Shown piece after piece: positions 8,869-19,592 of a DNA stretch of 64,000 bases. The translations under genes and the position numbers were made by a program. The notes beneath the pieces were generated by a model that saw only the letters and a list, made by a program, of their open reading frames with translations, did not search any database and was not told where the DNA came from. The DNA comes from Meandrina meandrites (lineage: Eukaryota > Cnidaria > Anthozoa > Scleractinia > Meandrinidae): positions 18,082,362 through 18,146,361 of the forward strand of contig OY855910.1 of the NCBI GenBank assembly GCA_963693305.1, in the 5' to 3' direction. The stretch's first letter is position 1. Each line of letters opens with the position of its first letter.

Positions 8869-11800
8869 ATTTTTCTCTTTTCCCAATAGCTCAGACAATT
8901 TTTCGTGGAAAACTATGAATTTCCTTCCAAGAATGCATAACTACATAAGCCTACTGCATGCAGGTTTTCAGCCAATAACACTTAAACCTGTCCGAATGAC
9001 GACATGATTAGTGCTCAGGAGGTTACAAAGTAGCCCTATGCGTGGTAACGCGTAAAAAAAAAAGCTTTTATCAAACTTTCTGTGGCAATTTGTAGCTATT
9101 GGATTACCATTCATGTGCCACACCACCCTCTCGGTTACCACGATACTTTAAATAGCAGATATTGCGGCCTACAAAAATCTACCGTGTAAGTGTTTGACTT
9201 CTCATGTTGATGAAAGGTTTCACGATTCGGAAAAAGCCCGGTTTTTGTTCAGCGAGTTCGAAAAGTTTATTTTACCAGTTAGATGCAACCAATGCTGCTA
9301 ATTTTTATACAGCAATTAGAGTAACTATTTGGCATTGTAACAAAGGAAAGTTGAAGGAAAAAGATAGAGATTCAAATTTTTTCTGAATTTTCTAGTTACC
9401 CCTGTCTAAAGGCCGCCATCGTTACAAAAGGTCCCTATTTGCCATAACTTCCAAATGGCACTTTCAGCATGATTTTTCAAGAGATAACAAAAATAACTTA
9501 GATCAAATTGTTCATTAGTGTGAGAGTAATTTGTGACCCAAAATTGAATTTTTTCCTATAAAACGTTGAGGAGTAAGAGCTTATCAAACGTTTTTCTCAA
9601 TCGACGCATTTCACTAATGGTAGTTTAACTAAGCGCTTATGCAATAAAAGTCTTTTTTGACTCATTATAGCGTTGAAGGACGACGAAAACCCACAATATA
9701 AATAGTTCGATCAATAAATAACAGTTTAGTGCTGGGAATATCTCCAAAAAACGTGGTCAAGATCTGATGCTCCTTATACGTCAGTTGTATTAAGCACACT
9801 TTGCCCACGGCTTTCGGGGAGCGGCTGACTACCCAGATCAGCTTAAATGGTTTATTAGTACATAAGTAGTCAAGGTTGTTACAGTCTGTTAACATTAAAC
9901 TTCTTAAAGGATGTAGATTTTCAGCGTTAACTTGATTGATGCGCGTTTTAAGGCGGCGATTTGAATTCTGTCTTTATGCCAACCGTTACCGCGCCCTACA
10001 AATGTATTTTTTTAGGTAATACTATTATATGTTCATTTTAAACGTTTATCAGTTTGAAAGGATGTTTAAAGCGGGAGTATTTTAAATGTCAGCTTACTGT
10101 TCCAAGGCAATTTCGTAACTTTTGTAGTCAACAAAAAGGATGAGCACTGCAGAAAGTGCAGCTGACGATGACCTGCCGTGGTGACATTTATCCTTTCCTC
10201 TTTATCTAATGGAGCCTTCTTCTCCTTGAGGAGTTAATTTTCATTATAAAATCGAAAAGACTTCATGGTTAGTCTGTCTCGAAACAATAATGAAATAAAT
10301 GTGCTTTAAATATACTTTTATATATACACTAGTTGGATTTAGAATCCACGTGACCTTGAGCGTGACTTTCGTATCGCATGGAACTTGCAAAATAGAAGTA
10401 TCGCAGCCGAAGGCAGATTCACTCCTTCCCTCCTTCGCTTTCTCCTGTTGTTAAACATTTTGTGGTTCAAAAGGTCATCATTAAATGAAATGAGCATTTT
10501 AACCCAATTTTATAAGGTAGACTCAAGTCAATAAGGGTTCGTAATTTTGCGGAGTAAAAATGATTATTTCATGCACTTTAATTGCAAAAGCTCTTTTGGT
10601 GAACCAGATCCAAAATGGCGAAAACTGAAAAAAAGTGATTTTTGTCCACCTTTGTAGTAGCAAACATGTTCTCCTAAATATTTACGCTTTCTCGTGCCAA
10701 TGGTTTATCGTTTCTACTTATACTGCTTCTCATACTTCATACAAATAGTAGTAGTGTCAACGTGACTTTTTATCAGTTTGGACTTAAAAAAGGCAATGAT
10801 AAAGTTGCATTTTACTACTAAGGTAAAGGTGAAGTCCCTTTTATCATTTATCTCATTACTGTATGCGAGGACCCTCTACTTTGCTGACATATCAGATCAA
10901 TACCCCCGGTTGACGGGCGTGGGCTCGAAAAGAGGTGTGGGCTATCCTTTATGGTCAACCACTGGCGAATAATTCTAGAACCTGTTATAATTTTCGTTTT
11001 TCGACGCATTTATTTACGACACAGACTCAATTCTACTCAGAGTTAAGCAGCGATAATGTGAATAAAACTAATGTTACAATATAAAGTCACATCTCCTGCG
11101 CGCGTGGAAAAAAACAAAAAAAAAACAGAAGAGGTCATGTGACTAGCCTTGTACATTCAATTGAGGCCGATCAGACTCCACAAGGTTTCTGGCTTGTACA
11201 TGTTCCGAAGAGGCTCAAGCTTTTAGATGCCAAACAGTTTCAATTTATCGCTAAGAGGTAAGTTAATTTTTTGTGAACATTCATAAATCTTCCGGGAAAC
11301 AGCAATAAGTCTTCATTTACAATTAATCTTTACTCCGTTGGTCTGGATTTTCAAAATAAGCCCGATGACGATCAACTCTCTTCCAGCATGCAGTTGTCAA
11401 AATTTCCCGGGAAAATTTAAATCCAGACCTTATGTAGTTAGCTTTATGAAGACAGAAATATGTACAGTAATGGCTATCAGACTGTTAGCGTCATGCAAGA
11501 GCGACTTTTAAATATTTGCAATTCAAATCAATTGATCAAAACGAATCAATTGACAGTGGCTGATTATATGCCATCCCACTAGAGTTTGAGGAGCTCCGAG
11601 TTTTCACATTATGTATTTGGCTTGTCTCGTTTGAGCCAAACTGGTCACAGCATTATTCGAGCTTACAAATCGAAGCATTTAAATTTTTCAATGGCCAAGC
11701 TCTGCTGGAAGTTTCTCGGAAATCGGGAATGTCAGTTCTCGGAAATCAGGGAACGAACTTGACTAAATGTAGAAGTGTTGGAGTAATTTGGTCTCAGTTG

Positions 11801-12505
11801 TGCCAAAATATGCTTTTACTTATTGCCACAGAAAGTGTTTGAATGTGAAATTCATTGAGACATCTAACTAGTTCTTTATTGGTTAGGATTTCAGAGGGAC
11901 TTTAGAGCAAAAGTGACTGCTCACTGTTGATGTGTTTATTGCATCGAGATGTCGATTACATGGTACAACTCGAAATTTGAGAGACTGAAGGTGATTATTG
12001 ATTTATTGATCTTGAAGTGAAATGTAATGCACATGATAAGAACCTAATTCTAAATTAATTTAATGCTTTAAATTTGTTAATGTGATATATAAATTTACTG
12101 AGTAAAATACAGTTGTGGGTCTATAAGGGTGAGCACTTTGATTTGACTTTGTCATGGATTTATTTGATGAGATAATGAACAGAGGTCCAGGTTTTCTTTA
12201 CCTAATCTCTGGAAAAGCATTACTGAAGATACATAAAAAGCACATATGCAGCTGCTGTATATGCTTTCTTGTATATCTTCAGTTGATGCTTTTCATATTG
12301 GTAAGCCAGTCAACTTTAAGATTTAAAATGCATGGATATAGGATATTAAGTGGAAGTGATGGCTTAAGAAAATTAATTTTTTGCCTTCTTTCTTCAGTGA
12401 TATCTCTTCATATCTTGTATTGTGCTGTCTGTTGTATCAATGCAGAGTCCTTATTGCATTGAAACAAAATTTTTACTCTTAATATTTTCTCATCTTCTCC
12501 TGTTA
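8869..12505. other. Intergenic region between array 1 and gene 2
   Basis: No protein-coding gene is supported. The region contains the scattered array-1-like motifs noted above, long AT-rich sequence, and a stem-loop at 12213-12292. A possible donor-like AAGAG|GTAAGT near 11256 could mark a 5' untranslated exon of gene 2; this is a weak guess. Confidence 0.4.
12213..12292 (+). ncRNA. Near-perfect 80-nt hairpin, pre-miRNA-like
   Basis: The arm beginning AAAAGCATTACTGAAGATA pairs with the arm ending CTTCAGTTGATGCTTTT. About 35 of 40 positions can pair, and the turn is at CAGCTG. Such long, well-paired stems resemble cnidarian pre-miRNAs. They could equally be a tiny fold-back repeat, because the loop is very short. 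No expression evidence is available. Confidence 0.35.
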
Positions 12506-12587
12506 GGCAAGTGAGTTTATAGCTGATCTTCTATCCAGAGGTTCTGATTCACCAGTAAGTTGTAGTTGCTTGTTTTACAACAGACAG

Positions 12588-13391
12588 TACCGTAAAAACT
12601 CGTGTATAAGCCGCACTTTTTTGCCAAAATTTTTGACTCAAAATCGTGGGTGCGGCTTATCTACAAGACCATTGCATGCACACAGGGCATCTGACAGGAT
12701 GCAGCCGTGCGGGTCCACGTAGATCGCTCACATCTGCATCCTCCGCATCCTCTGGGCGTTTTTGCACATAAAACTGAAAAATTACTCCACATAAGCGAAA
12801 AAGCAGCTCTTTACTATCCTCACACACAAAAATAACAAAGAGACTGATCATTTTGAAAAAGTCTTTTCCCTCAAAACAGCGACGAAACCCTCGGATTTTG
12901 TCCGGGAACAATTTTCAACCTCCAGGCGTTCCACATGTCTTTTGGCGATGGGCCTGGATACTAGTTGTCCAAACGAGTGCCTGGTTACTAAGCTACGAAC
13001 GTTTTCACGAACACAACGACTACATGTCCGTTCAGTTGGTGTAAAAACTGTGATGAATGAAGAAATACCTGTCAACGAATGGCAGAAAAAGATAAAAAAT
13101 GTCAAAGTTGGCAGAAATGATGTTTATTCTATAAAATTGTGGGTAAGACTGAAGTGTTTTCCGTTTATGTGTTTCCTCGTTTATGCAGGTTTATGGTACA
13201 TCCTGCACATCGGAAAGGTTCAAGGAATCAACTTTAGCTTTATTGATTGTTGAAATTTCCACATAATCCAGCATTTTTCACAATCAACTGGGCATTTTTC
13301 CGCCAGTTTTTATTTTTTTCTCAAAATCATGCTTGAAATTTTGGGGTGCGGCTTATCTACGAGTGCGGCTTATACACGAGTTTTTACGGTA
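12588..13391. mobile_element. Non-autonomous pogo/Tigger-like element in gene 2 intron
   Basis: The element begins TACCGTAAAAACTCGTGTA and ends TACACGAGTTTTTACGGTA, with TA at both edges. Inside each end there is a subterminal GTGCGGCTTAT-type repeat. This layout matches the autonomous Tigger at 55493-57472 (TACCGTATTTACCCGTGTA), though the sequence differs. The 800-bp interior has no transposase. It sits between exons 12506-12553 and 13903-13995, so it need not disturb the message. Confidence 0.8.
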
Positions 13392-13902
13392 AGTTATGTG
13401 GAACATTCCAGACCTGATTTGTTTGTTTACCTATGAGTAAATCATAGCAACTGCAATTTCTAAGGCAATTGTCATCACTTTCAATTATCCAGTTTTATAT
13501 ATCAACTGTAGTTATATAAAGTGTTAAAACCCATGCTACAAACTTTTCTTAATGACCAACTTCCATCATGGAGAAAACAAATATTGTGATAATGATTTAT
13601 ACTAATATTAATAATGTAGCAGCTTGTCAGTTACATTTTGATTTTCTGTGCAAGGTGTTATGTTTTAATTAAGCAGTAAGACATAAGCCATTAAAGTGCT
13701 TTAGGTTTTTCTTATTAATGTGAACATTATTTATTAAGCCATGAATTTCCAGTGGTAGTATGACTAAGTTTTAAACTGCAAGACTCTTTGTGACAGAAGG
13801 TGGTAGTAAATTAGATGTTTTGGTTCCTTTTATGAATTTCAATGCCTTAAAAATAGGCTAACATGTATAAATGACATTTACTGATTTAATAATTGTATTT
13901 AG

Positions 13903-13995
13903 GAGGGTGAATTTGATAGCATGTCATCAGATGAATCAGAGAAAACTAATAATCAGCTCAAGGAAAGAAGCCCAGTGATCGAGAAAATTGTTGTG
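13903..13995 (+). CDS. Gene 2 exon, first copy of a duplicated exon
   Basis: It is flanked by TTTAG and GTAAGA, phase 0 at both ends, 31 codons. The peptide contains SSDESEKTNNQ and SPVIEKIVV. The next exon has the same design, which points to tandem exon duplication. Confidence 0.65.
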
Positions 13996-14174
13996 GTAAG
14001 ATATGACTTATCATTATATTCTGTTTGTAAATGAGTCCCCATGCAATCACAGGTAACCCTCACTGCAATACCCCATCCACATTCCATTGAACAGGATTTA
14101 AAGGGCTCATTTTCAGAATTTTACAAAAGTACCTTGATGTGACATTTACTCATGTGTGATAATTGTATGTATAG

Positions 14175-14264
14175 GATGACAAATCTGATGAAACATCAGA
14201 TGAATTGGAGGAAACTAATCATCAGCCTGAGAAAACAAGCCCAGTGATCAAGAGAATGGTTGTG
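14175..14264 (+). CDS. Gene 2 exon, second copy of a duplicated exon
   Basis: It is flanked by TATAG and GTAAGA, phase 0, 30 codons. The peptide contains TSDELEETNHQ and SPVIKRMVV, aligned along its length with the preceding exon. The introns around both copies are short and AT-rich. Confidence 0.65.
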
Positions 14265-14459
14265 GTAAGATCATAAATTTACATATCATTGCATTTTATT
14301 TGCACAATATTCATTCCCTGTTCCTTTTTAGGTGCCTGTTTCACTTGTTTCTAGCAGCTGAGATTCACCAGATTTTTATATGTTGTTATAATGTACCCTG
14401 TGGCTTAGTATTAGTTTTTTACTGGAAGTGATGGTAATTTAATACTTTTTATTTTAAAG

Positions 14460-14606
14460 GAGGAAAGTGATCATGATATTTCTGGAGGTGATTCAGATGA
14501 GGAGTATGAACCTGGGGATGATAGTGATGATATGTCAACGTCAAGTGGAGCTACAGAAGACAGTGTAGAGGACGAATTAAATTCTTCAAACACTGAAACA
14601 ATTAAG
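14460..14606 (+). CDS. Gene 2 acidic exon
   Basis: It is bounded by AAAG and GTATTT, phase 0, 49 codons. It is rich in Asp, Glu and Ser and matches the acidic N-terminal region of gene 1 in composition. It leads into the zinc-finger exon at 14868. Confidence 0.65.
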
Positions 14607-14867
14607 GTATTTTTTGAGTATTTTCTAAACATGTAGCCGCTAGTTGCTTTTGTTCTTCTAATTCAAATTTTAAATAACAAAGTGATACCGGTTGTCACAT
14701 TTTCTCCAAAATATATATATTTTTAAATTCTATGGATGTAGATTTTTCCAACATGATTTACATGACTTAGTTTCTTTATATTATGTAAAAGACAGTGTAA
14801 GATGAGTTTAAAATGTAACCAGGATGTGGCAACAACAGTTCTCTTTTTTTTTACTCTTTCTGTCCAG

Positions 14868-15353
14868 GAAAATGTGGAAATTAAAGTCCAAGTGAAAATC
14901 GAAACTTCCAAAACAACTCGAGCAAAACGACCCTGTCCGTTACCGTTATGCAAGTCACAGGTAATTCACCTCCCACGGCATCTCCAAGATGTGCATGGCT
15001 GGTCCAAAGAGCATTCCAGAACGGCTTTAACACGCTTTGGCATGAGAAAAACATACACGTTCTCAGACCCAGGAAAAGTTCCTAACAAAAAGAAGAAAGC
15101 CACGGATGAGAAAGAAACGAAAACAGAGGCCAGAACGCGAAAAGATTATCACAAGTATCGGTACTGTCCACTCCATGGATGTACGTCCCTAGTGAAAAGG
15201 ATCCCTGCCCATCTAAAAAATTTCCACCACATGGATCCAGCCTCTGAAGAGTACAGGGATGCCTTATCAAGAGTACGAGGCGCTGTTAAGGAATCGTATA
15301 GGAATCGTATAGGAGACCTCGAGCCCGTTTCGAAAACGAGTGCTGTCCTGTGA
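14868..15353 (+). CDS. Gene 2 terminal exon, zinc-finger part (upstream of frameshift)
   Basis: The exon starts after CTGTCCAG. It encodes a basic stretch, finger 1 (CPLPLC with HLPRHLQDVH), a conserved SRTALTRFGMRKTYTF block also present in gene 1, and finger 2 (CPLHGC with IPAHLKNFHH). The frame ends at TGA 15351-15353, about 13 codons after the 11-bp duplication. The residues after the duplication do not match gene 1. Confidence 0.75.
   Translation, partial: ENVEIKVQVKIETSKTTRAKRPCPLPLCKSQVIHLPRHLQDVHGWSKEHSRTALTRFGMRKTYTFSDPGKVPNKKKKATDEKETKTEARTRKDYHKYRYCPLHGCTSLVKRIPAHLKNFHHMDPASEEYRDALSRVRGAVKESYRNRIGDLEPVSKTSAVL
15290..15311 (+). repeat. Exact 11-bp tandem duplication disrupting gene 2
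   Basis: GGAATCGTATA occurs twice without a gap at 15290-15300 and 15301-15311. Eleven bases shift the frame. Reading with only one copy joins the zinc-finger frame directly to the recombinase frame with no stop. Confidence 0.9.
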
Positions 15354-17110
15354 TTGTTGAAGACGAGGAAGAAAATGAGAGTGAAGACCAAGAAGAAAAT
15401 GCAAGCTCCATTCAATCCGCAGATTCAACCACGCCCAAAGTCATTTTCAAATTTGAAACCTGGCTCAAGTCTGCAGATGGAGGAAACCTTGACGATAGTA
15501 CATCCAAACAGCACCGAGCACAAATTTCTAAGCTGCTGAAACTGATCGACAACAATCAAGATCTAGCTTCGTTGTTCAACGAACAAGTCCTCAACGAAAA
15601 ATTCCTGGAAGGCTTTGCTAAAAAGGAGTATCATCCTAAAACAACAAAGTCATATTTGATGAGTCTCCGCCATTTTTACTCCTTTTGCCTCACTAACGAC
15701 CTTGGAATAAACATTCCAACAGCGAAGATCCTTTCTCTAAAAGAAAAAATGGCAAGATGGTCTTCATCTTTACGCAAAGGCTGCTCCAAACGACATTGGG
15801 AGAAGATGGAAGAGGATCTTCATTCTTTAATCTCCCCCGAACAGATTGGAGAATTTGAGAGAAGTAAGGCTGCCAGAGACGCCATTTGCCTAATTGGTCA
15901 ATTATCAGGTGCACACTCAGTGGTACTATCCCAGAGCCAGTACACTCTCATCAAAGACTTTCTGTTGGTTGAAATATCAATTGACAATGCCAATAGGGCT
16001 GGCGCCCTTGCTAATATGAAAGTGGGAGAATTTACAAGAGTATCCAAACACGACGAGGAAAATGTTGTTCTTGTAAAGAATCACAAAACCCTCCAAACAC
16101 ACGGTCCAGCACGAATTGTTCTCAGCTCGAAATTGCACAGCTGGATGGACATATTTGTACGAGAAGTACGTTCCAAAGTTCCTGGCGTGACTGGTAGCCT
16201 CAACGAAAGCGTGTTTTTAACGTGGAACGGAGAAACCATGGAATCCAGTCAGATAAACAAGGCCATTAAGTCTGTATGGAAGAAGGCTGGTATGGAAGGA
16301 AGTCCTAGCTCAACTCTGTTTAGAAAGTCAGCTGTGTCAAAAGTGCACACAAACAGCGAGAGTAATGAAGCGCGTGGAAATCTCGCAGACTTAATGGCCC
16401 ACAATGTTGACACTGCACGGAGATACTACAGGCTGCAAGAGAAATCGAAGTCATCGGTACAAGCCTCAAAGCACCTACGAAATGTGATTCGTGTTGAAGC
16501 CGGAGGTGAAGCCCACGGAACCGTTGACCAGCTCAAGAGCGTTCCAGCTGACACCCCCAGTATTTCAGTAACGTCCAAATCTTCCAGAGATTCTTGGTCC
16601 TTGGAAATCGCAAGTTTAGTAAAGGACGTTTTCAGGAATGAAATTGAAAAGGAGGAGGTTTCTATGGAAACTGTGAAAAGTAAAATTTCTAATCACCCGC
16701 AGTTGAAAGATCAAGACCCAAAGAGAGTGCTAGATAAAATACGTGCACAATGGCGTTTCCGAAAGCTTCCTTCTCCAGACGTTACAAGGCTTCCAGAACT
16801 CCCTTCTGAAGAGGAAACTTTACAAGAACGTGTACAAAGAGGATTGGAAGTGGAGAACGAGACACCAAGTGAAATTATACCACCAACATTGACAAGCAGC
16901 GTACGAGGTGCATTATCGGAGTTCGACCTTGCCAGCTTACGGACTATGTTCAACGACATGGTAAGGAAATCATTTCCCATTGTAAAGCAAAGAATCAAGG
17001 AAACCCTCGAAAAAGATCCCTGGGGAAAGGATATTCTGAAGAAAGTTCCACTTGACACTATTGTTAATCGGATAAAATACGAGCGACGTGTCAGCAGGGC
17101 ATCGAAGTAA
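15350..17110 (+). CDS. Gene 2 terminal exon, recombinase-like part (downstream of frameshift)
   Basis: This frame encodes an acidic linker and a core-binding-like region (FETWLKSADGG through a helical stretch matching gene 1). The catalytic region has Arg in NRAG, Lys in NHKT, Arg in TLFRK, His in MAHNVD and Tyr-Tyr in RRYYRL. As in genes 1 and 3, the first His of HxxR is missing. Two Myb/SANT-like modules close the protein, the last ending NRIKYERR. The GTG at 15350 is not a real start; the frame is the continuation of the exon that opens at 14868. Catalytic residues are otherwise complete, so function may have been lost only recently. Confidence 0.8.
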   Translation: MIVEDEEENESEDQEENASSIQSADSTTPKVIFKFETWLKSADGGNLDDSTSKQHRAQISKLLKLIDNNQDLASLFNEQVLNEKFLEGFAKKEYHPKTTKSYLMSLRHFYSFCLTNDLGINIPTAKILSLKEKMARWSSSLRKGCSKRHWEKMEEDLHSLISPEQIGEFERSKAARDAICLIGQLSGAHSVVLSQSQYTLIKDFLLVEISIDNANRAGALANMKVGEFTRVSKHDEENVVLVKNHKTLQTHGPARIVLSSKLHSWMDIFVREVRSKVPGVTGSLNESVFLTWNGETMESSQINKAIKSVWKKAGMEGSPSSTLFRKSAVSKVHTNSESNEARGNLADLMAHNVDTARRYYRLQEKSKSSVQASKHLRNVIRVEAGGEAHGTVDQLKSVPADTPSISVTSKSSRDSWSLEIASLVKDVFRNEIEKEEVSMETVKSKISNHPQLKDQDPKRVLDKIRAQWRFRKLPSPDVTRLPELPSEEETLQERVQRGLEVENETPSEIIPPTLTSSVRGALSEFDLASLRTMFNDMVRKSFPIVKQRIKETLEKDPWGKDILKKVPLDTIVNRIKYERRVSRASK

Positions 17111-19380
17111 GGCAGGCGGCTTCAGAAAGAAAGAAATTAAGGTAGCTAAACAAAATCTGAACAAACTTTTACCTTCCTTTATACATTTCTCAATGCTTTC
17201 ATGATATCTGCTATGTACTATTGTGCCTGCCGATTTGCGTCACTGTTATGAGACGGAAAAAGAACTGTGGCGGCATGATTGGAAACGCCCCCATGGTTGA
17301 TGTCAAAGTTATTTTTATCCACGTGATTAGTGTTCACTTTTGGTTTCTTTTAAGGTGATAAGATCTGTTAAGAGAAAGCACCCACTTTTTTCCTTTTGTT
17401 CAAAAAAAATTAAGAGATAGATTCAATCCAAGGTGGAACTGCAGAAATATAATTTTCTCGATGAAATTCATTTTGAGAGAGCATCATTGTTTCTGACAAA
17501 ATGCTGTCATTAAACTTAGGGTAGCCTTGAGTAGTTCAAAACATGATTGAACACACAATAGTCCAAGGTAAATAGGAATTGAAGTTATTTCGTGCGTGCC
17601 AGTTTGAGTCACTGTTGTGAGAAGGAAAAAACTATGACGGCATGATTGGAAATGCCCCAATGGCTGATGTCAAAGTTATCTTTATCCACGTGATTAATGT
17701 TCACGTTTGGCTTCTTTTAAGAAAGTATCCAGCTTTCTGTTTTGACAAAAAATGAGAAGTAGATTCAATCCAAGATGGAACTCCGGAGAAGTTTAAGTAA
17801 TGCATGATTGAACTCATGATAGGTCAGGGTACATGGGAACTGTAGTTGTTTTATTAGGTCTCGATAACTTTATAAAGTTACAGAGCCTTGTTTTTGCATA
17901 CTAACTATGTAGTTGACAACTTAAGATAGTGTGCGAGGTTAATCCACTTACATCTTGCTCGTCAATTTCAAGAACGCAAGGTGAATAATTTTTCATTACC
18001 GCCTCTTTAAAGTTAAATGGCTCAAAAGTGTTAAAAGTTTAGCGAAAGACAATCAGTTGTAGATTAAGGCTGTATGAAGAAAAATATAACATTTTAAATT
18101 AAATCAAATACTTTTATTTTATAGTACAATCAGTACTAGTGTTGAAATTCAAAACTGTTAGATCGATTGTCTGTTCGCTAACTTGTTAACACTTTCGTGT
18201 GTACTCTCTTAACAGAGGGCTTATATATCACTGTTCCTGTTCAGTTAGTATTAAGACGCATCAGTGTCTTTTCAAGCAAGACTTTTAAAAGCTGTATTGT
18301 TCTTCGTTATAAGCTTTTAATTGAACAAATTGTTTCTTGGTTCCTGTTATCATGTTTTATTGCTTTAAAAATCAAAGTTGCCTGAAGGCGAATTTCTCTA
18401 AGAAGTTCAACCAGCTTTTTTCCTGTTGAGTTAATATTAAAATACATTTGTAAGATCATACACCTTTTCTTAAACAAATGGTGTTCAAAGAACATAAGTT
18501 AATCGTACGTTTTCGAGGATTATTCAAATTATTGTAAAATGTTGCCTTATAGAGCAGTTTTCAATTGACGGACGAAACCGAACCACAGTTATTACAACAA
18601 TTAATGATGACGTTAACCAACCACTTTGAGCTGGTGGGAAGTTAAAGTAATAGCTTGTAGAGTAAGGTGAAGCTTGCCCTATCAAAAATTGTTTGCCGGT
18701 ATTAAGGAAACATCACATTTAGTCTCGTCGCATAGACAAACTAGCATGGGAATGTTAGCCCAGGAAAACATAATAAGTTGCGATGTTCACTTGAAAACTG
18801 CTCAGAAACGACGTGCAAATAAGTCACTACAAATGCATGCTGCTTATACTTAACTTGGTATTTAACTGATAAATTTTAGTGACTACGTATCTCAAATAAT
18901 CCTGTTTGCGTTGTTGGATTTAATATTGCTCATCATTTGCAAAATTGCATTAAAGAATGATTTATGTTGTTGCCTTTTCATCGACTATGATGTTTTCTTT
19001 CAAAAAAATGCTTTTGAATTTAGATAACTAGTCCACGTTCTAAGTGAATTTGTGTCATCCTCGACAGTTTTGACTTCCCTTTAAAAGCTGCGCTTCACTA
19101 AGCCCCATTTTATTATGGAAATTTCTGCGTAAATTGAATGAAATTATTCAGCCCATTTTTCTTTTGCTTTTTTACAGTATGTGCACTTCAGAAATGCTCT
19201 TCATCTTTGACTAGTTTCTTCCTTTTTGTATTCTACCTGTAAAGTAAATGGAATGTTTGTTGATAAAAAATATATAAACTAGAAATAAAAATATATATAT
19301 ATACTCATACACTTAAAAATAACTTAATTATACCTGAACAAGAAAACTTAATTACTTTTAGAAATGAGCTTAAATCGATC
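17111..19380. other. Region downstream of gene 2 with a tandem duplication
   Basis: No gene was seen. The 17221-17860 part is a diverged tandem duplication (separate entry). The rest is AT-rich, with a weak pair of related segments near 18240 and 18420 (CCTGTT..AGTTA.TATTAA). Confidence 0.5.
17221..17860. repeat. Diverged tandem duplication, about 370 bp offset
   Basis: Both copies contain GGCGGCATGATTGGAAA or its near match, TTTATCCACGTGATTA, and TAGATTCAATCCAAG in the same order. The second copy is shortened internally. It lies directly after the gene 2 stop and could be 3' untranslated sequence. Confidence 0.8.
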
Positions 19381-19590
19381 GTTACTAAAGTTCCCCCTTT
19401 GGTTACGAAAGTTCCCCCTTTGGTGACGAAAGTGCCCGGTTTGTTACAGAAGTGCCTCATAGTTACCAAAGTTCCCTTTCGAACGTGACAAAAGTGCCCT
19501 GTAAATGTTACGAAAGTTCCTCATGTTACGAATGTTCCCGATTTTTGTTACAAAAGTTCCCCTTTTTCGTTACAAAAGTGCCGATGCCTA
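19381..19590 (+). repeat. Degenerate 21-bp motif array 2 (ten units)
   Basis: Ten copies of GTTACNAAAGT(G/T)CC start at 19381, 19402, 19423, 19443, 19462, 19485, 19507, 19525, 19547 and 19569. Spacing is 18-23 bp and the mean is 20.9 bp. Inter-motif segments differ from each other and from array 1 (for example CCCTTTG, TCATA, CGATTTTT). The last unit, GTTACAAAAGTGCC, runs through CCTATGGCTC into a CT tract. That junction is recognisably the same as in array 1. It lies 2.3 kb downstream of gene 2. Confidence 0.85.
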
Positions 19591-19592
19591 TG

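Larger units (their letters stand above)
12506..17110 (+). pseudogene. Gene 2: multi-exon zinc-finger/tyrosine-recombinase-like gene, frame broken
   Basis: The supported exons are 12506-12553, 13903-13995, 14175-14264, 14460-14606 and 14868-17110. All junctions have AG/GT and are phase 0, so the frame is continuous up to 15300. The early exons encode acidic, serine-rich sequence. The last exon encodes two fingers (CPLPLC.. and CPLHGC..), the recombinase-like core and two Myb/SANT-like modules. It is closely related to gene 1, with shared ISIDNANRAG, NHKT and INKAIKSVW blocks. An 11-bp tandem duplication at 15290-15311 shifts the frame and brings a stop at 15351, separating the fingers from the core. 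It could be a pseudogene, a polymorphic allele or an assembly error. The first coding exon with its start codon was not identified. Confidence 0.8.

Noticed and set aside
8625..8889. Ser/Leu/Pro-rich open frames across the CT tract
   Set aside because: They are low-complexity readings of CTCCCT repeats and a shifting-frame motif array, on both strands. There is no domain or start context.
12848..13253. Protein-coding gene inside the 12.6-13.4 kb element
   Set aside because: Short open frames on both strands show no transposase motif, and the segment is bounded by MITE termini.
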